Source: Topomyia yanbarensis
Taxonomy: Eukaryota > Arthropoda > Insecta > Diptera > Culicidae
Assembly (NCBI RefSeq): GCF_030247195.1
Contig: NC_080672.1
Location: 388,013,037 to 388,077,036, forward strand
Direction: 5' to 3'
Length of the DNA: 64,000 nt
Part shown: positions 1 through 11,349 of the stretch, one piece after another
Layout: every line of letters begins with the position of its first letter
Numbering within the stretch: the stretch's first letter is position 1
Notes under the pieces: generated by a model
Told to the model about the DNA's origin: nothing
The model's database searches: none
The model's input: only the letters and a program-made list of their open reading frames with translations
Position numbers and translations under genes: made by a program

Positions 1-3000
1 CTGCCGAAATGAAATAGATGAAAAATGAGTCTAGCTGTCAACTAAAAACCAATCTATTTCAACGGCAAAAGGACAAACAAAAACTGTACCCTGTCAACTG
101 CATCCGTCCAATAACAACCGGTCAATGAAAGAGTCATTTGCGAGATTTCAACCCAACAGTTTCTACCCCTTTACACCCGCCATCGCTACTAAAGCCTGCC
201 AACTCTCTGAGGAGTTCATTTCTAGCCTTCCATTCAACAATCAGCCCGTTTGCCCTTTTGCATAGTCTAATTTGCAACAATTTCGAGTGACCTCCTATCG
301 TGGGAACGAGAGGGCAGAGTAGTGTATGTACGTGAATGGATAAATGCATTTTTAACGTGACCTTTTCTACATTACCCTCTATTCCCCCGCCGCTCCCAAG
401 GGGTAACACATGCGTGACCGTAGGTTGTTTTTGTGTATGTGTTTTTGTTAATTTTCCTCAATGGAACGGTTCGAGTACGGTCGTTTTTTTCCACACGATT
501 CACTTTACAGTTAGTTAGGCTATGCTTTGTTCTCACTCATGCAATCGTGATCGGTTACGGTTGATTGCAATGCGATCCCCGGGGTTGATTTGTGAGATTT
601 TTTGTATTCTGTTTCGTGATTTCGTTTGATTGATTCGACCAACGAATGTACTTGTTATTAATTTTTAAGCTCTCAACTTTGGTTTCCCTTCTGCTGACTC
701 ATGCTCGTTACGGGCTCTATTCATCAATTTTGAACTGTACACGTAATAAATGTCGATTTTTTCTGTGTTCTCAACTTCATTATGGAATTCGTCAAAGTTT
801 GAAATATTTACAAAACTCGCTCGCGGCCATCACATTCTTTTTTTTTCTCGATGGCTGACGCTGATATTTTACAATATTTCTACAGGTTCTGTATTGAATT
901 TAGTGGATTTCAATTACGCTAGTCTAATTTAGCCCGGTATGCAATTTCCTCTCTCTCTATTCCTGACACAAGAAATTGAACACAGAAATTCCTTACTTTC
1001 CACTTGGGTTAGTGTCGCAGTTTCAAAGTTAATTTCCGCTCGGTTGTAAAAAATGCATTACGGTGGCCGTGTAGCAACCTCATTGTGGCTTCGAGGAGAA
1101 TTGAAACAACAGGCTATTTTGTTGCTGTTCGAACCATTAGGTCGATTGGGTAAACGAAGTTGTCCAGAGAATATACAAAGGATGACGGTTGTGTGCTTTC
1201 AATTTCATTCGTCGTCGTGCTCCTGTTTCGTCCTGTATGAAAAATGCTTCCCCAACGTAAGCGTGGTACATTGAACCCAGCTTCCGGTTCCCACTAGATC
1301 GATACATACTCACTAACTACTGCGGACAACTGGGGCTGGGATTGTGCTCGGGAAATGGTTGCCTCACGTTCAGACCTGGTACCTCGCCGTCAGCAGGAAG
1401 GATGCTATCACTCCGGGGATTACGAATAGACTGTCTAGCAGCAGCGAGGATAGGTGCGTGGTAACTGCGATCGTTGCACCGGCGCCACTCGTTTTCCGAC
1501 GCGATATCGCCGCGGTGTTGTCACCTGAAATGGAGAATTGAAGAGAAGGTGTGACTATTAGTGTTTTGCTGCTTGAGGTGTATGGTGAAATTAGTAGAAT
1601 TATTTTGTGGTATATTTGATAACTGTGAGATTTGTTGATAACGCTAGTTTACAAAAAAAAAATAAGTCGCTAGAAACAATATTTCTTAGCTAAGCTTAGG
1701 TCGCTGAGTACGAAAATAGTTATCAATTTTTTTTTTTTCAAAAATGCGTTTTAGAGATTGGTTCGTACAACGATTTTCTGCTTCCTCTAGGAATTGGTCG
1801 ATAAATATTTAAAAAGGTGTAAATCACATGATACATGTAAATTCTCGGCATTTCAAGCGACCAAAGTCGAAAAAGATTTTGGCCCAATGAAAATTTATAG
1901 ATCTATACTACTTATATTTCATATATTTCTAATAAAACTATTTTGTCAATCTGATGTTTTTTCAAAATATCGACAAATAACTGCAAGTAGTACCTTCTAG
2001 AGCCCCGGTTATTGGAGCCAATCACTAACCAATAAATTTTATCAATTTTCAACAAGGCATGGAACCAAAGTTTCATGAGATATTTCATTATACAATCTTG
2101 GCCTTAAGCAAACTAAGGTTAGTCTATTTTGTAACACGGTTCTTAGCGGGCACCGTGTTTCGCATAAGCAAACATATGCTTTGTGTCAACAGCAGTATTA
2201 ACTACTGATAGTAACGATGCCTAAGCTCGACTCCTGTTAGTAGAAGACAACAGATTAGTCCGTAAGATTTGAAGCATGTTTCTAATGACCCTGTCATTAC
2301 TGTATTATCAATTATATAAATAGTTACAGTGGGAATGAAAATCAAGCAAAATAAAAAAAATTAAGTAGGGGGTTATTCACGGTAAAAATTAGAGTGCTGA
2401 ATTGGCACAATCAGATTTTGTATACAAGTTCACGTTTTAAAATTATACACCTTTAAAGTCAAGAATTCTGAAATAAGTGCTCGACAGTGTTTGACGATGA
2501 GGATTATATAATTTCCAAACCGGCAACTCTGGAGGTTTAGTGTCTTCGAAAAAGTTTTATAACATAGTACAGCGTTTAATTTGAAAAATAATGTTGATGA
2601 TTAAGTCCCCCTAATTAAAAGATTTGGAGTCGTTAGTAAAATTATTGAGAACGACATTAGGAACAAATTTGTTGAAGGCACACATGTTCTGCGATCCTGT
2701 ACACGATTCTGATATGATTCTGTCGTGGATTATGTTTGATTTTTTTTTCCATATTCCAAGTTCTAAGATTCTGATAGAAAGCTCTTATTATTCCGATGGA
2801 GCCCTTATCCGTTTTAAACTAAGAAGTCCGATCGAATTTCCCTCAGGTGGTGACATTCATCTCAATATCCTTAGCATAATTCTGAAGAGAAGGATCTCCG
2901 AGTTGTAGTGGAACGATTTCCAAGCTGGCATTCTGCTGAAAAATGTAAATCACTCAGAATTCTGATGAACTCACGTTCATGTTTCCAATTAAATTCTAAT

Positions 3001-3179
3001 GAAAATTGCTCAGAATTCTAGCTGATTGTGTTCAGTATTTTTATGCAATCTTGCATACGATTCTGACCCTATCCTCTTCAACATTGCGATCGTATCAAGA
3101 CGAAACTTGTACCTCTGAAACTCGCGCATTTTGCGAATAAATCGATGTTCTAACTTTCCAAATCCGATCACTAGAGGTG
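1..3179. other. AT-rich stretch without a recognisable gene
   Basis: Only short open frames (up to about 94 codons, none with a motif I recognise) occur here. Between about 2600 and 3070 the words GATTCTGA and CAGAATTCT recur irregularly, which suggests an old decayed repeat. I see no tRNA, no inverted repeat of note and no transposon end. Confidence 0.6.
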
Positions 3180-3424
3180 TTTCTATAGAGCATGAGCATG
3201 ATCATGATGACCGTACAATTCGTAGTTGCTACTCGGTGATTGACCAGAACAAGCGAAATTGCACAGAGAATCAACGAATGGGGCTTGGGAGTAGCTATTC
3301 ATCTTCAATGTACACGTTTTGAGAGTTCTATACTTTGAAATGACAATAACGGCGCCACGTCCTTACAGTCATCGGGGAAGGGAAGGAATGTTAGTGTAAC
3401 AAACGTTGTTATGGACACCGTGTA

Positions 3425-4878
3425 TACTAGGAAATTGCAAAAAAAAAAAAATTTTTTTGAATTCTCGAAGGCCCCCCCTCTCATATTGTGACAAATGTCA
3501 AAGTAAGCTCAGATGCCAAATTTCACATCATTTGGACAATTTTAGACCCCCGCCCACTTCGCTTGAAATTTTTTGAAATTGGTACTATGGGAAAATATGG
3601 AAGAAAAATACATTAAATGCTATAACTTTTGAAGTAGCAATCAGAAAATTGCAATTTATACCTGTTTTGGAAGGAAATGATCTTAGTATTTGAGTGGAGA
3701 TATCTTTGTTTCTAGGAAAATACGGGAAAGTGGGGTACTGGGTCATTTTGGCCCCAAAATCCCCTATTTTTAATGATTTTTCTGGTCCGTGATGCAAATC
3801 ATACATATTTTGTAGTTTTTCTAATGTGAAAAAATCTCAAAAATCAATCGGAACCTTTTTGACCTTTGTCAGAATACGAGAAGTTGGGGTTATATGGGTT
3901 ATATATTAAACTTCATCATTTTCTCGTGAATATATCTCTATTATTCTTCATTCAATTTTCATAAACTAAACTTTGTTGAACGTGGAAAATCCTCAGGTAT
4001 AAAAATAGATTCGTTACCGGTAAAATTCAGGAACATCAAATTATCTGACATATAGTGTCGATTTCACATTTTTATCATAAAATCGCACGTATTAACTCCA
4101 TTTAACAACAAAATTCTTATTTAACTTACTACTTTTAGTGTAAAATATGCTTAGGGATCACATGAGAAAAGTTTCATTCCTGGAAAAATAGGGAAAGTTG
4201 AGGTATTAGGACAAATAATGAAAAAATTAGATTTGTTGAGTAAATATCAAAAAGTTTGATGTTTCTGAATTTTACCTTTAACGTTTTTATTTTTGTTTTA
4301 TTCCTCAGAATTGTACACGTTCAACAAGTTACATTTTATGAAAATTGATTGAAGAATAATAGAGATATATGCATGAGAAAATGATAAAATTTAATATGAA
4401 TGACAAAAAGCCCTATAACCCCAACTTCTCGTATTCGGACTAAGGTCAAAAGGGTTCCGATCGATTTCTGAGATTTTTTCACATTAGAAAAACTACAAAA
4501 TATGTATGATTTGCATCACGGAGCAGAAAAATCATTAAAAATAGGGGATTTTGGGGCCAAAATGACCCAGTATCCCACTTTTCCGTATTTTTTTAGGAAC
4601 AAAAATACCTTCACTCAAATACTAAGATTATTTCCTTCCAAAACAGGTATAAATTGTAATTTTCTGATTGCTACTTCAAAAGTTATAGCATTTAATGTAT
4701 TTTTCTTCCATATTTTCCCATAGTACCAATTTCAAAAAAATTCAAGCGAGGTGGGCGGGGGTCTAAAATTGTCCAAATGATGTGAAATTTGGCATCTGAG
4801 CTTACTTTGACATTTGTCACAATATGAGAGGGGGGCCTTTGAGAATTAAAAAAAAATTTTTTTTGCAATGCTTTAGTG
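3425..4878. mobile_element. Giant palindromic (foldback) MITE, 1.45 kb, TA target duplication
   Basis: The left arm (3425 to about 4043) is the reverse complement of the right arm (about 4249 to 4878), with a loop of roughly 205 bases that is less symmetric. The ends are imperfect inverted repeats (TACTAGGAAATTGCAA at left; TTGCAATGCTTTAGTG at right). It lies between TA dinucleotides at 3423-3424 and 4879-4880, and the homologous copy at 51143-51144 has a single TA, so this is a TA-specific insertion of Tc1/mariner-like habit. It has no transposase; open frames in the two arms are mirror images of each other and are not genes. Arm identity looks high by eye, so the transcript of either strand would fold into a long hairpin. 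Confidence 0.85.
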
Positions 4879-4880
4879 TA

Positions 4881-5827
4881 GGGGAACATGGGGAGACTTG
4901 ACCAGGTTTTCAGCGAAAACTGCATAAATCTCTAAAAAAGCGTTCAATCCCTCAAAAGTCATTGAAATATAATGTGCAAAGTTATTGTGTGTCTTCATGA
5001 TTTTTTGCAAAATTTTTAATTTAATTTTCGAAAATTTACAAAAGTTTTTCTGAGATCGCGTGGGGAGACTTGACCAAGAGAATTTCGAAAAATCATAACA
5101 AAAAATAACGTCAAAAAATATACTGCAATTATTTTTTTCCATATTGTCGACATCGTTGGGTAGCAGCACAAAATATAAAAGGGTTGCATTTGATAAATTT
5201 CGATTTTTTTAATGCATTTCTTTTTAAGGATTAACTGTACTGCTTGCATTGCATGTTAACACATCACGAAATCAGTACTATTGCTAACTTTGTTTACTAA
5301 TACTAAAATATAAAGACTTATGTTTGAGGTGGGATTTTTTTTATGGCGTGATTAACATTAACAGTAGATACCAAAGCATAATAAATATCAGGAATTTTGT
5401 ATCTTGCTTCAACTAATTGCCACTTGGTCAAGTCTCCCCATAAAATCTTAGTCAAGTCTCCCCAACCTTAGTTATTGCGTTCAATGTCATTCAAATTCTA
5501 GTAAAAACTATTCCAATGTTCCAATTTATGTAAAATCATTTCACTGCTTCACAAAGATTAAGATGGTATATTAGTACATTAATAGTAATTAGTAGTCGAG
5601 TAGATATGTCCATACAAAGTTTGATAAAAAATTACATCATTTAATGCAAATTTATTTATCAGGTAATATTTTCTATAAGGAAAGGATTTTTCATTCCAAA
5701 CTTTTAAATTTACCTTAAGGGATCGAAACAAGTATAAAAATATCTTTGAAAAAATTTAAGAATCGGATAGAAGACACCATAGCCAAAAATAGAATTTTGC
5801 GCTTGGTCAAGTCTCCCCATGTTCCCC
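4881..5827. mobile_element. TA-type MITE, 947 bp, with GGGGAACATGGGGAGACTTG ends
   Basis: The terminal inverted repeats are 24 bp and perfect: the left begins GGGGAACATGGGGAGACTTG, and the right (5804-5827) is its reverse complement. TA flanks both ends (4879-4880, 5828-5829). The right half of the terminal repeat recurs inside the element (GTCAAGTCTCCCCA, twice between 5427 and 5466, and once more near 5060 in the opposite orientation), which looks like subterminal transposase-binding iterons. No transposase frame is present, so it must be moved in trans. It sits directly against the palindrome at 3425-4878 and shares that element's TA. Confidence 0.88.
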
Positions 5828-6010
5828 TATACCTCTGCATCTCCACGTTTGCCACGGGAAGGGGTTTTTGTTAGTGGAATAGGGTAAAGAGTTACACAAA
5901 TCTGGATTAACCTTCATGAGTGATACGATCTATGCAACTCTCAGTAGTATTATCATGTCTTTATTGCTCTGGGCAGCCGGCTGCCTAGAATTTATGATAG
6001 ATTTATCGCT

Positions 6011-7348
6011 TGTTGAATTAATTTGGAAATGCTCGGTTTGTAGAAAAGCAACATCAACTCCGAACAGCCGACAGTCGGGAGTGTTTCTTATGTTTAATTG
6101 AATCAGACGGCAGATGAACGATTTTATTGTTCCTTGCTTCTTCATTATGGCGAAACACGACATTCCGATAACATTACAAAATAATGAAAAGCAATAACTT
6201 TTAGTGTCTCTAGACATTTGTCGATATACCTATTTTAAGGTTTCGTAATACATGCATAATTTATCGTGTATAAACTTTGGTATTATTAGGGGGAAGTGGG
6301 CCAATTCGGACCCCCAGCTATTTCTCAGCTGCGATAATATTATGAAAAGCGTATATATTATTTTCATGGCTGTCATGCAGCTCTGTTCTATCTCTAAAAA
6401 TTGTGCGGTGTGCGTGTGCTAGTGGTAAATGTTGTTCCGAAACTCTTTTTTTTTTTTGAAAAATGTGTAAGCCGAAAAACAAGATTTTGGTTGGTAACAA
6501 CAATTAATTAAATCAATTGCATTATCGTGATTTTTGATCTGCCGGATAATATCTTTTATTTAATATCTTGTTTTGAGCGAGACTATCATCTGTTTTCGTT
6601 TAATCGGTGTATTTACGATGTATATACGATCTGATCCGCGATCGCGAAAAACCGTTTGAGAGGAATGTGTGTTTTTATTTTTTATTGAATATTTTCTGCA
6701 ACGTTTTATATATCAAAGAGAACTTTTTGTTTCATAATTCGAAATTTAGTGCAAATCAAATAGGAATAACTTAGGCCAAAACAAGAATTCATTTCTATTG
6801 CAAAAAATCGATAATTAGGAAAAAAGGAACTACCGAATTACCTGAAACGATTAACTTTCGATGTCGAATATATAATGCGCCGTTTTTTACGTTTATTACT
6901 ACACGGTAAATCGGATACACACAGAAAATTGGTAGTAGCACACTACCCAGTTGCTGCAGTTTCTCAGACTGCAGACTTTCAATTCATCGCTGTATGAAGG
7001 GCCAAAAAGGGTTGGATCCATAAACAAAAGTTCTTATGTGCACTCCACAGAAAAAAGAATCCAGACGTTTGAATAGCGGTACTTGCGATACTTGTTACGG
7101 CAAGTAGTAGCACAGTACCCATAAAATGGGTACACATTACCCATTATTAGATTCCAATCCCGATCAATTCCATTAACTATATTCTGGTTCGTTCAACTTA
7201 TCTGCTGCTGAGTAAGTGCAGTGTTGTAGAATTTAGGTACAATTTGCTTAGGCATCCAGAAAAGTGCGCGAACTTACAAGTAGGTAAATTTATCTAAATT
7301 AGGCAATCACGAATCAATTATAAATACCTTGTACATTGAAAAGAATAC
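6011..7348. other. AT-rich stretch, no gene seen
   Basis: No coding, RNA or complete transposon signature was found. The one notable site is a lone MITE-like end at 6289-6315. Around 6920-7150 the words AGTAGCACA and ACCCAT(T)A recur, possibly the remains of an old short element. Confidence 0.5.
6287..6315 (+). repeat. Lone TA-MITE-like left end
   Basis: TA followed by GGGGGAAGTGGGCCAATTCG and then GACCCCC resembles the ends of the TA-type MITEs elsewhere in the window (a G-run, a GTGGGCC block, then a pyrimidine-rich block). I could not find the matching right end in the next 2 kb, so this is a truncated element or a chance resemblance. Confidence 0.35.
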
Positions 7349-7835
7349 ACATTATAGATATTTACTGTATCGATTTTGTTGGCTATTTTCGGCAAATTTG
7401 AGACTAAGAGAAACGAAAGCAATGAAATTGAAAGACGGATAGGTATTCTAGAGCGAATCAGTTATAAACTTAGAACGGAAAACTAGAACTAGGCAGGCTC
7501 ATATGGGCATGATCGAAAGGATCATAATGTTTTACCGCCGGCGTCGGCGGTAAAACATGATGATGAGTTATGTTCTACCATAGACCATGCGGTAGACTTG
7601 GGTGCAACGCCAAACTCCTACTCTGCAGAAGGCAAAGAATTCTTCACATTTTCCTTTCGATCATGCCCATATGATCCTGCCTAGTTCTAGTTTTCCGTTC
7701 TAAGTTTATAACTGATTCGCTCTAGAATACCTATCCGTCTTTCAATTTCATTGCTTTCGTTTGCCGAAAATAGCCAACAAAATCGATACAGTAGAACCTT
7801 GCGGCAATTAAAACATAGTAACATTATAGATATTT
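7349..7835. mobile_element. Palindromic insertion (457 bp) between 15-bp direct repeats
   Basis: ACATTATAGATATTT occurs exactly at 7349-7363 and at 7821-7835. Between them, 7364-7522 is the near-perfect reverse complement of 7653-7792, with one small indel near 7400. The loop contains a second perfect hairpin (7527-7540 against 7545-7558, GC-rich core TTACCGCCG, tetraloop GCGT). About 28 bases (7793-7820) lie between the palindrome and the right repeat. The direct repeats fit a long target-site duplication, and the long arms fit a foldback-type MITE; no protein is encoded. Superfamily not assigned. Confidence 0.7.
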
Positions 7836-8034
7836 GCACATATTAGTTGGTCAAATATAACTTCTGTTTGGGTATAGCACCAGTATAAATTCGCCATTCT
7901 GCTATTTTTACTCCGTTGACTGATTCAAGAGAGGATTGTAATATTGATCATCATAGTATAACTGTGTGTTAGAATCAATTAGTTAGCCTGAGAAAGCTGC
8001 CAATGACTAACTCGATAACACCCATAGATTTGGG

Positions 8035-9299
8035 TCTAGAAACTAGTTATACACGGAATAAAATTGTTCCCAAAATCGTGAATAAAGTGGCATGAATTAT
8101 AGAACAACCACGTTTTTACGTTACGAAAATATGACCATGAACAAAAATTGTGTTTTATAATCATGTTCAATTTCCTATCAGTAATGCCTATATATTGCTT
8201 CAATTACTGGATATGATCTTTTTGTTTGGTGAATTTCAGTTACGGTATTACCAATTTGAATTTCTTTTTATATTGTATCTTTAAGAACATTATTCATAAA
8301 ACTAAATGTTGACGCGTGATTTTGTTCATAGATTTAGGAACGTTATTCAAAGTCCGACTATGTGACGTGATTCATGATTTATTAAATCTTGACCATGATC
8401 TGGTTTTCGGGTCTGTGAATTAGTCCCCAATAACGAAACATATTTTCTCGTGAACTACTTCACGAAACTCAACTCATCAACTAGTTCATGACTCTAAATA
8501 TATTAGTCACATTCAATATCCATGCTCGGGAAATTGTTCACAAATTTATAAAATATTATACGTATACGTGAACTGATTCATGATTATTAGCGAATCAATC
8601 ACGACTCACACTTCGTGCTCATGAAATAGTTCACCAATTTATAAAATATTATTCATGTATTTGCGCATTGGTTCATGATTCCTAGTACAATAGTCACGAC
8701 TGATAATTCGTGGTTGTAAAAGAGTTAACGGAATCGAAAATTTTCATGTGAATTATTTAAAAAAAATTGGGTTTCCCATGAAAGTTCTATCCAGCTTCCA
8801 TCCATCCAGCGACTAGTAATAGGTGCGAGCAGCAGATTCAAAAATAATAGGACCTGGAACATCGGTAATCATTCTATAAGGTTTAATGTAATGTCCGGAC
8901 TGAAAACGAAAACGCTGAGCACCTAAAATAAATTATGGAGATGCAAATCGTTCTCATGACTTCACAAAATATGATACAGTCACTTTTATGAACCAGTTCA
9001 TACTGTCACGTTACTCCGAGTAAAAAATCGGATATTAATTACATCTGAACATGAGTCGCATTGGTCCATGTGTCAAATTCGAAGGATCTCAAGAATGAAA
9101 TATAACGATTACGCGAATATAAATTACGAAAATCTGACTAAGATCTTGAAATCATGAACATGAATCACATTACGTGTGACAAACATCAAAAACCATTGCT
9201 AAGATCCTGAAATCATGGACCCAAATCGCTCTACGTGTGACTAAAATTTCACGATAGCGTGAACACAAATTACGGAATCGTGATTAAGATCCTGAAGAT
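8035..9299. repeat. CGTGA-rich dispersed repeat, copy 1
   Basis: The stretch is built from loosely repeated words such as CGTGAACTAGTTCATGA, AAATAGTTCAC, CGTGACTAAGATCCTGAAATC and ATGAACATGAATCAC. A longer relative with the same order of words lies at 54241-56480, including the landmark block GCGACTAGTAATAGGTGCGA (here near 8809; there near 55199). No frame of length or motif suggests a protein. The mirrored CGTGAAC...GTTCATG words give it many short hairpins. Confidence 0.7.
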
Positions 9300-9470
9300 C
9301 TTTATTTACTTTCTCTTTCAATTATTATGGCGTCACTATAGCACTTTTCACTAATTTTACAGTACAGATCGAAAGACGGTGGTTTTGACTAGCACATTAT
9401 GAAAAGAGTTGAGGGATAAATATTAATGCGACCGAATTATTAACAGAAGAGAAAGTAAACAATGAGAGTC
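9300..9470. mobile_element. Small MITE, diverged copy of the element at 14035-14247
   Basis: It starts TTTATTTACTTTCTCTTTCA and ends GAAGAGAAAGTAAACAATGA, the same inverted termini as the better-preserved copy at 14035-14247. The interiors correspond (for example GACTAGCACATTATGAAAAG here and GACTAGCATATTATGCAAAG there). It abuts the end of the CGTGA-rich repeat. About 170 bp, non-coding. Confidence 0.75.
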
Positions 9471-9904
9471 ACTTATTTTAGATATGTCTTTTTGAAAAAA
9501 AAACGCTCAAGAAATGAGAAATTTCCACTGCAAATTGAAAGTGCAAAACCATGTCATTACTGCCCTTTTAGTATTGCTGGAAAATACTGATATGATATAC
9601 CCTGATTTTTAAAAAAACTGGTGATATCAGGAATGTCAGAAATGTAGGCAGAAAGGCTAAATGGTAGTATTTTTGGAGTGCGGAGGTGTCCTTTGCATGT
9701 GTAATAGTGCGGGGTAATTCTAAAACTAATATTGAAGGAGTGTTTTTGTAAAAGGCAATGTAGCAACACTGGTTACTGGAAGGAAGCTGAGAGAAAGACT
9801 CATACTCGTTTTGATTATACTAGCATTAGTAGCGGACAGGATCAGGAAGGCACATGACGTGAAAACGAACGAGAGAGAGTGATAGTAGTGCGTATTCACG
9901 CGAC

Positions 9905-9911
9905 TATATAA
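9905..9911 (+). promoter_or_regulatory. TATA box of the decayed histone H3 gene
   Basis: TATATAA lies 77 bases before the H3 start codon, in the position expected for replication-dependent histone genes of insects, which have TATA promoters and short leaders. Its survival suggests that the pseudogene arose by DNA duplication of a whole histone gene rather than from an mRNA copy. That it is functional is not implied. Confidence 0.45.
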
Positions 9912-9981
9912 CTGTCGGCCGGTTTTTCTCATCATTCGTTTGATCGTTGCTATGCTACCAGCCTGCAGAATTTTTCGTGCT

Positions 9982-10754
9982 ATGGCCTGTACCAAACAGT
10001 CCGCAAGCCCGGATAGAATTTTACAATAGCATTTACCCTACAAACAATCATAAAACAATAAATATTATAGTTATTACTGTTTCAACATTGTTCGATGCCA
10101 AGTTATCACAGTAGATTTACAATAAAATTTCATGTAACAATAAATTTCACTGTTCAGCAAAAAACTGATACAGTGCATTCACATTAAATTTTATTGTTTT
10201 TGAGAAAAAAATGTATGGAGAAAAATTGATTTTTTTAATGTTAAGATACATAACCACCCCCCTTTTTCACTGTAAAAGTCTATTTTACATTGAAATTTAC
10301 TGTAAAAACGTTAAAATTTATTGTTTTTGTATTGTAGCATAACACTAAAACTTACTGTAAATTATTGTAAAATTACTGTACTGTCACAGTGAAAATCATG
10401 GTTTTGTTACTGTACATTTCTATTCGGGAGTCCACCGGATGGAAAGCTCACCGAAAGCAGTTAGCAACGAAGGCCGTCCGCAAATGTGCTCTCGCTACCG
10501 ACCAGGAAACGTCGCCCTGTCTCAGCGGAGCTACTAATCCGCAAGCTGCCCTTTCAGCGTCTGGTGTGTGAAATTACGCAAAATTTCATAAACGATCTAC
10601 GCTTCCAGACCTCAGCCGTAATGGTCCCCAAGAAGCTAGCAAGGCCTACTTGGTCGGTTAGTTCGAGGCTATGAAATTGTGCGCCATCCACACCAAGCTA
10701 GTAACCATCATGCCGAAAGACATCAAACTGACTCGCCGGATCCGCCATTACTAA
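9982..10754 (+). pseudogene. Histone H3 pseudogene, broken by a MITE
   Basis: The first ten codons (ATG at 9982) read MACTKQSASP, close to the H3 amino end. The reading is then cut by a 411-bp AT-rich insertion (10013-10423) and resumes at about 10425 as [20 protein letters not shown]. After small deletions and frameshifts it continues in other frames as [16 protein letters not shown], then LRFQTSAVM, then [18 protein letters not shown], ending at a stop at 10752-10754. An in-frame stop lies within the AYLVG-FEAMK segment. The parts around the KKPH and REIRRYQKST positions of normal H3 are missing. A TATA box upstream and a histone 3' stem-loop 48 bases after the stop remain. It is a dead copy of a replication-dependent H3 gene. 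It faces an H2A pseudogene tail to tail. Confidence 0.93.
10013..10423. mobile_element. AT-rich MITE inserted in the H3 pseudogene
   Basis: The insertion begins ATAGAATTTTACAATAG and ends CTGTACATTTCTAT, imperfect inverted ends. The interior is full of TTACTGTAA-like and TTTTACAGT-like words in both orientations. CGG occurs on each side (10010-10012 and 10425-10427), possibly a 3-bp target duplication, but the exact junction cannot be fixed because the surrounding histone codons have also changed. Non-coding. Confidence 0.65.
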
Positions 10755-10801
10755 TTACCATTAGCGGACCTATTGTGTCTCCCATAATGAAAAAAACCTA
10801 T

Positions 10802-10817
10802 GGTCCTTTTCAGGACT
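10802..10817 (+). other. Histone mRNA 3' stem-loop of the H3 pseudogene
   Basis: GGTCCTTTTCAGGACT folds as a 6-bp stem (one wobble pair at the base) with the UUUC loop, matching the replication-dependent histone 3' signal (GGYYYT TTTC ARRRCC in form). It lies 48 bases after the H3 stop codon, the usual distance. In live genes this element is bound by SLBP and directs cleavage without polyadenylation. Confidence 0.9.
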
Positions 10818-10990
10818 AATCAATTATATTGTAATAAGAATATTTAACTGAAATTTTCATTTTACATTGCATTGCAAACAAACCCCACCTGCCCTTCTCT
10901 TCTGCTTACTTGAATTCTTTTCAATATGATAAACCAACGAAGGAGATAGAAGGGATATCAAATCAAAACTCTTCATGTGAATACAATGGT

Positions 10991-11006
10991 CGCCCTGAAA
11001 AGGGCA
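10991..11006 (-). other. Histone mRNA 3' stem-loop of the H2A pseudogene
   Basis: On the minus strand TGCCCTTTTCAGGGCG forms the same 6-bp stem and UUUC loop, followed by ACCA as in typical histone genes. It lies 49 bases after the H2A stop codon. Together with the H3 stem-loop at 10802-10817 it shows that two histone genes once ended facing each other about 170 bp apart. Confidence 0.9.
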
Positions 11007-11055
11007 GGTTCGGTTTTTTTTCTTGGCATCGTTTCGCTTGCCAACAAAGAATAAC

Positions 11056-11345
11056 TTAATTCTTTTTGGTTTTCTTTGGCAGCAGAATGGTATGCATGTT
11101 AGGCAATACACCATCCTGGGCAATTGTCACGCCGGAGAGCAATTTGTTTAATCCCGTCATTTAGAATGGCCACCTGCGTCTGACGGGAGGTAATCCTGGT
11201 ATTTTTGTTTCCTGGTTTTTTGTTTCGCTTCCTGCCAGCTCCAATATTTCGGCGGCGAGATATTCCATTACGTCCGTGTACGACCCCTGGTTCTGTATTC
11301 GGTTCAGTTTATGTTCGAAGTCAAATGGGCTGGCCATCGAATGAA
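11056..11345 (-). pseudogene. Histone H2A pseudogene, amino end lost
   Basis: Reading leftward from about 11280, the minus strand gives DVMEYLAAEILELAG, then, after a frameshift, [18 protein letters not shown], then a further shift, then [17 protein letters not shown] and [10 protein letters not shown], ending with TAA at 11056-11058. These follow the second half of H2A in order (docking domain to carboxyl tail). The amino tail and first histone-fold helix are missing: before about 11290 the frame reads FDFEHKLNRIQNQGSYT, which I cannot match to H2A. Two frame changes make it non-functional. Confidence 0.9.
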
Positions 11346-11349
11346 ATCA

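Larger units (their letters stand above)
3180..6010 (-). repeat. Dispersed repeat, copy A, split by two transposon insertions
   Basis: The outer parts (about 3180-3424 and 5828-6010) match, in reverse orientation, one continuous stretch at 50930-51372. Shared words include the region around GGGGAAGGGAAGGAATG, the words ACCGTGTAT and CTCCACGTTTGCC, and TTGCTCTGGGCAGCCGGCTG. In the other copy the two halves are joined at a single TA, so everything between 3425 and 5827 was inserted later. The identity of the host repeat is unknown to me; it has no coding potential that I can see. Confidence 0.8.

Noticed and set aside
3585..4723. Two similar 73-codon frames as a duplicated small gene
   Set aside because: They are the mirror images of each other in the two arms of the palindromic element and carry no motif.
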